From Enterospora canceri (taxonomy: Eukaryota; Microsporidia; Enterocytozoonidae), in assembly GCA_002087915.1 (NCBI GenBank), contig LWDP01000058.1, forward strand, positions 1 through 13,809: DNA of 13,809 nt. The letters run 5' to 3'. Each line of letters opens with the position of its first letter. The first letter of the stretch is position 1. This document shows positions 13,203 through 13,809 of the stretch, one piece after another. A program made the position numbers and the translations under genes. A model generated the notes under the pieces. The model saw nothing but the letters and a program-made list of their open reading frames with translations, was not told the origin of the DNA and did not search any database.

Positions 13203-13809
13203 ACGTATGTTTGACGATCTGGCCGTTGGAGCTCCCAGTGAGTCGGTTTGTAGGCGCATGGTTGCTGATATTGCAACTGATCAGAAAGCGCTTATCAGGA
13301 CGCAAATATCAAACCAACAGGTCTATGTAATAATAGATGAGACTGAAAGGAAGAAACATAAGATATTTAATGTCATATGTGGTTTGATTATGCGTCCTGA
13401 TAAACGATTTCTGATTGCATCATGAGCTATCACAGGTTCGGCATGCGCAGAGATGCTAAACAGCGTAATACTTCAGGTATTTGCTGAGTATGGCTTGCGA
13501 CATGAGCAGCTTTGCCTGTTGATCACTGATGGTGCCTCCTACAACATCCGTTGGTGTCGGTTGTTCTCGGGCCATTACATCAACTGTCTGCACGTCACCT
13601 GCTTTGCGCACATCCTGCATAACATGTCTGAGGAAATATTTAGACGTGATCAGGGTGTATTGCAATTTATTGAAACGTTTAGCCACGTTTTGAGCAGGAA
13701 CCCTGAAGCTACATCATTTTTCAGGTCGCTTGGAAAGTTCGAACATCCAATACGTGTTCGGTGGGGTACACTGTTAAGGGCAACGAACTTCATCAACACC
13801 TATTTTGAT

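Larger units (their letters stand above)
12618..13809 (+). mobile_element. hAT-type DNA transposon, 5' part, inserted in the TFIIF beta gene
   Basis: The proposed left end is CAGTACTAGGGCAACCC at 12618-12634, similar to hAT terminal repeats, which usually begin CAG and often carry GGGCAA. It coincides with where TFIIF beta similarity stops. hAT elements make 8-bp target duplications, so the eight bases before it, CAGCAAAC (12610-12617), are the predicted target site. The transposase frame begins about 165 bases inside. The right end is outside the window. Internal DNA looks less AT-rich than the neighbouring genes. Confidence 0.7.
12784..13809 (+). pseudogene. hAT-superfamily transposase, decayed and running off the window
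   Basis: The ATG at 12784 opens MLKNLEFYTKWDNQK and reaches a TAA after an A7 run at 12834-12840. One fewer A would lead into the main frame (KVAKIAELVSLEPETLF). After removing the duplicated 79 bases at the n (13123), the frame is continuous to an in-frame TGA at 13423-13425, then open again to the window edge. The RNase H-like core is visible: YVIIDET with the first Asp, LLITDGASYNIR with the second Asp, HVTCFAHILHNMSEEI with the Cys/His motif typical of hAT transposases, and VRWGTLLRA. The TDGASY / HVTCxAHxLH / RWGTW pattern is the hAT branch related to CGGBP1 and to DUF659-like proteins. The third acidic residue and dimerisation region lie beyond the edge. A homopolymer frameshift plus a stop indicate an inactive copy unless they are sequence errors. 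Confidence 0.78.

Noticed and set aside
11358..13425. Both in-frame TGA codons (OLA1 and transposase) occur in CATGAGCT, suggesting a shared readthrough or recoding context.
   Set aside because: Eight shared bases in two cases is weak, one gene is a decayed transposon copy, and TGA is a normal stop for NFS1 and the membrane protein. Selenocysteine use is not expected and no SECIS-like element was seen.

Overview
The window looks like AT-rich, gene-dense microsporidian nuclear DNA. The evidence is short intergenic gaps, proteins shorter than their fungal or animal homologues, no visible introns, a mitosome-type iron-sulphur gene (cysteine desulfurase NFS1), and a CCC/CCCC element a few bases before most start codons. 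That CCC element is an established microsporidian initiation signal. The species cannot be named from the sequence.

Layout. (1) 1-119: the 3' end of a + strand gene with a 7-residue repeat. (2) 136-4237, all on the - strand and read right to left: NFS1, a short Brix-domain SSF1/Peter Pan homologue, and an ABC half-transporter with a degenerate ATPase domain. (3) 4342-5109: a DcpS/DCS1-type scavenger decapping enzyme (+). (4) 5126-6058: a polytopic membrane protein of unknown function (-). (5) 6059-7054: about 1 kb without a clear protein gene. It holds five to six C/D-box snoRNA-like units on the + strand behind a TATA/ACCCC element. (6) 7055-8253: a membrane-anchored charged protein (-) broken by a frameshift and a stop. 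(7) 8254-8692: another gene-poor gap with one more C/D-box unit behind the same promoter-like motif. (8) 8693-10231: DNA polymerase kappa with a UBZ finger (+). (9) 10248-11909: ribosomal protein uL14 and the OLA1/YchF ATPase (-), the latter interrupted by an in-frame TGA. (10) 12034-13809: a TFIIF beta subunit gene (+) that loses its C-terminal half where a hAT-type transposon begins; the transposon's transposase is itself decayed.

Two single-n positions (12267 and 13123) each sit between exact direct copies of 248 and 79 bases. These are unmerged contig overlaps, not biological repeats. Removing one copy restores continuous reading frames in both affected genes.

The protein genes are mostly housekeeping: ribosome assembly and structure (SSF1, uL14, OLA1 and the snoRNA candidates), mRNA turnover (DcpS), mitosomal Fe-S assembly (NFS1 and possibly the ABC transporter), lesion bypass (Pol kappa) and Pol II initiation (TFIIF). 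The most interesting part is the snoRNA-like array. It has conserved C and D boxes, near-constant 49-51 nt C-to-D spans, terminal stems that differ in sequence but still pair, and a shared upstream TGCWAATTTTACCC motif.
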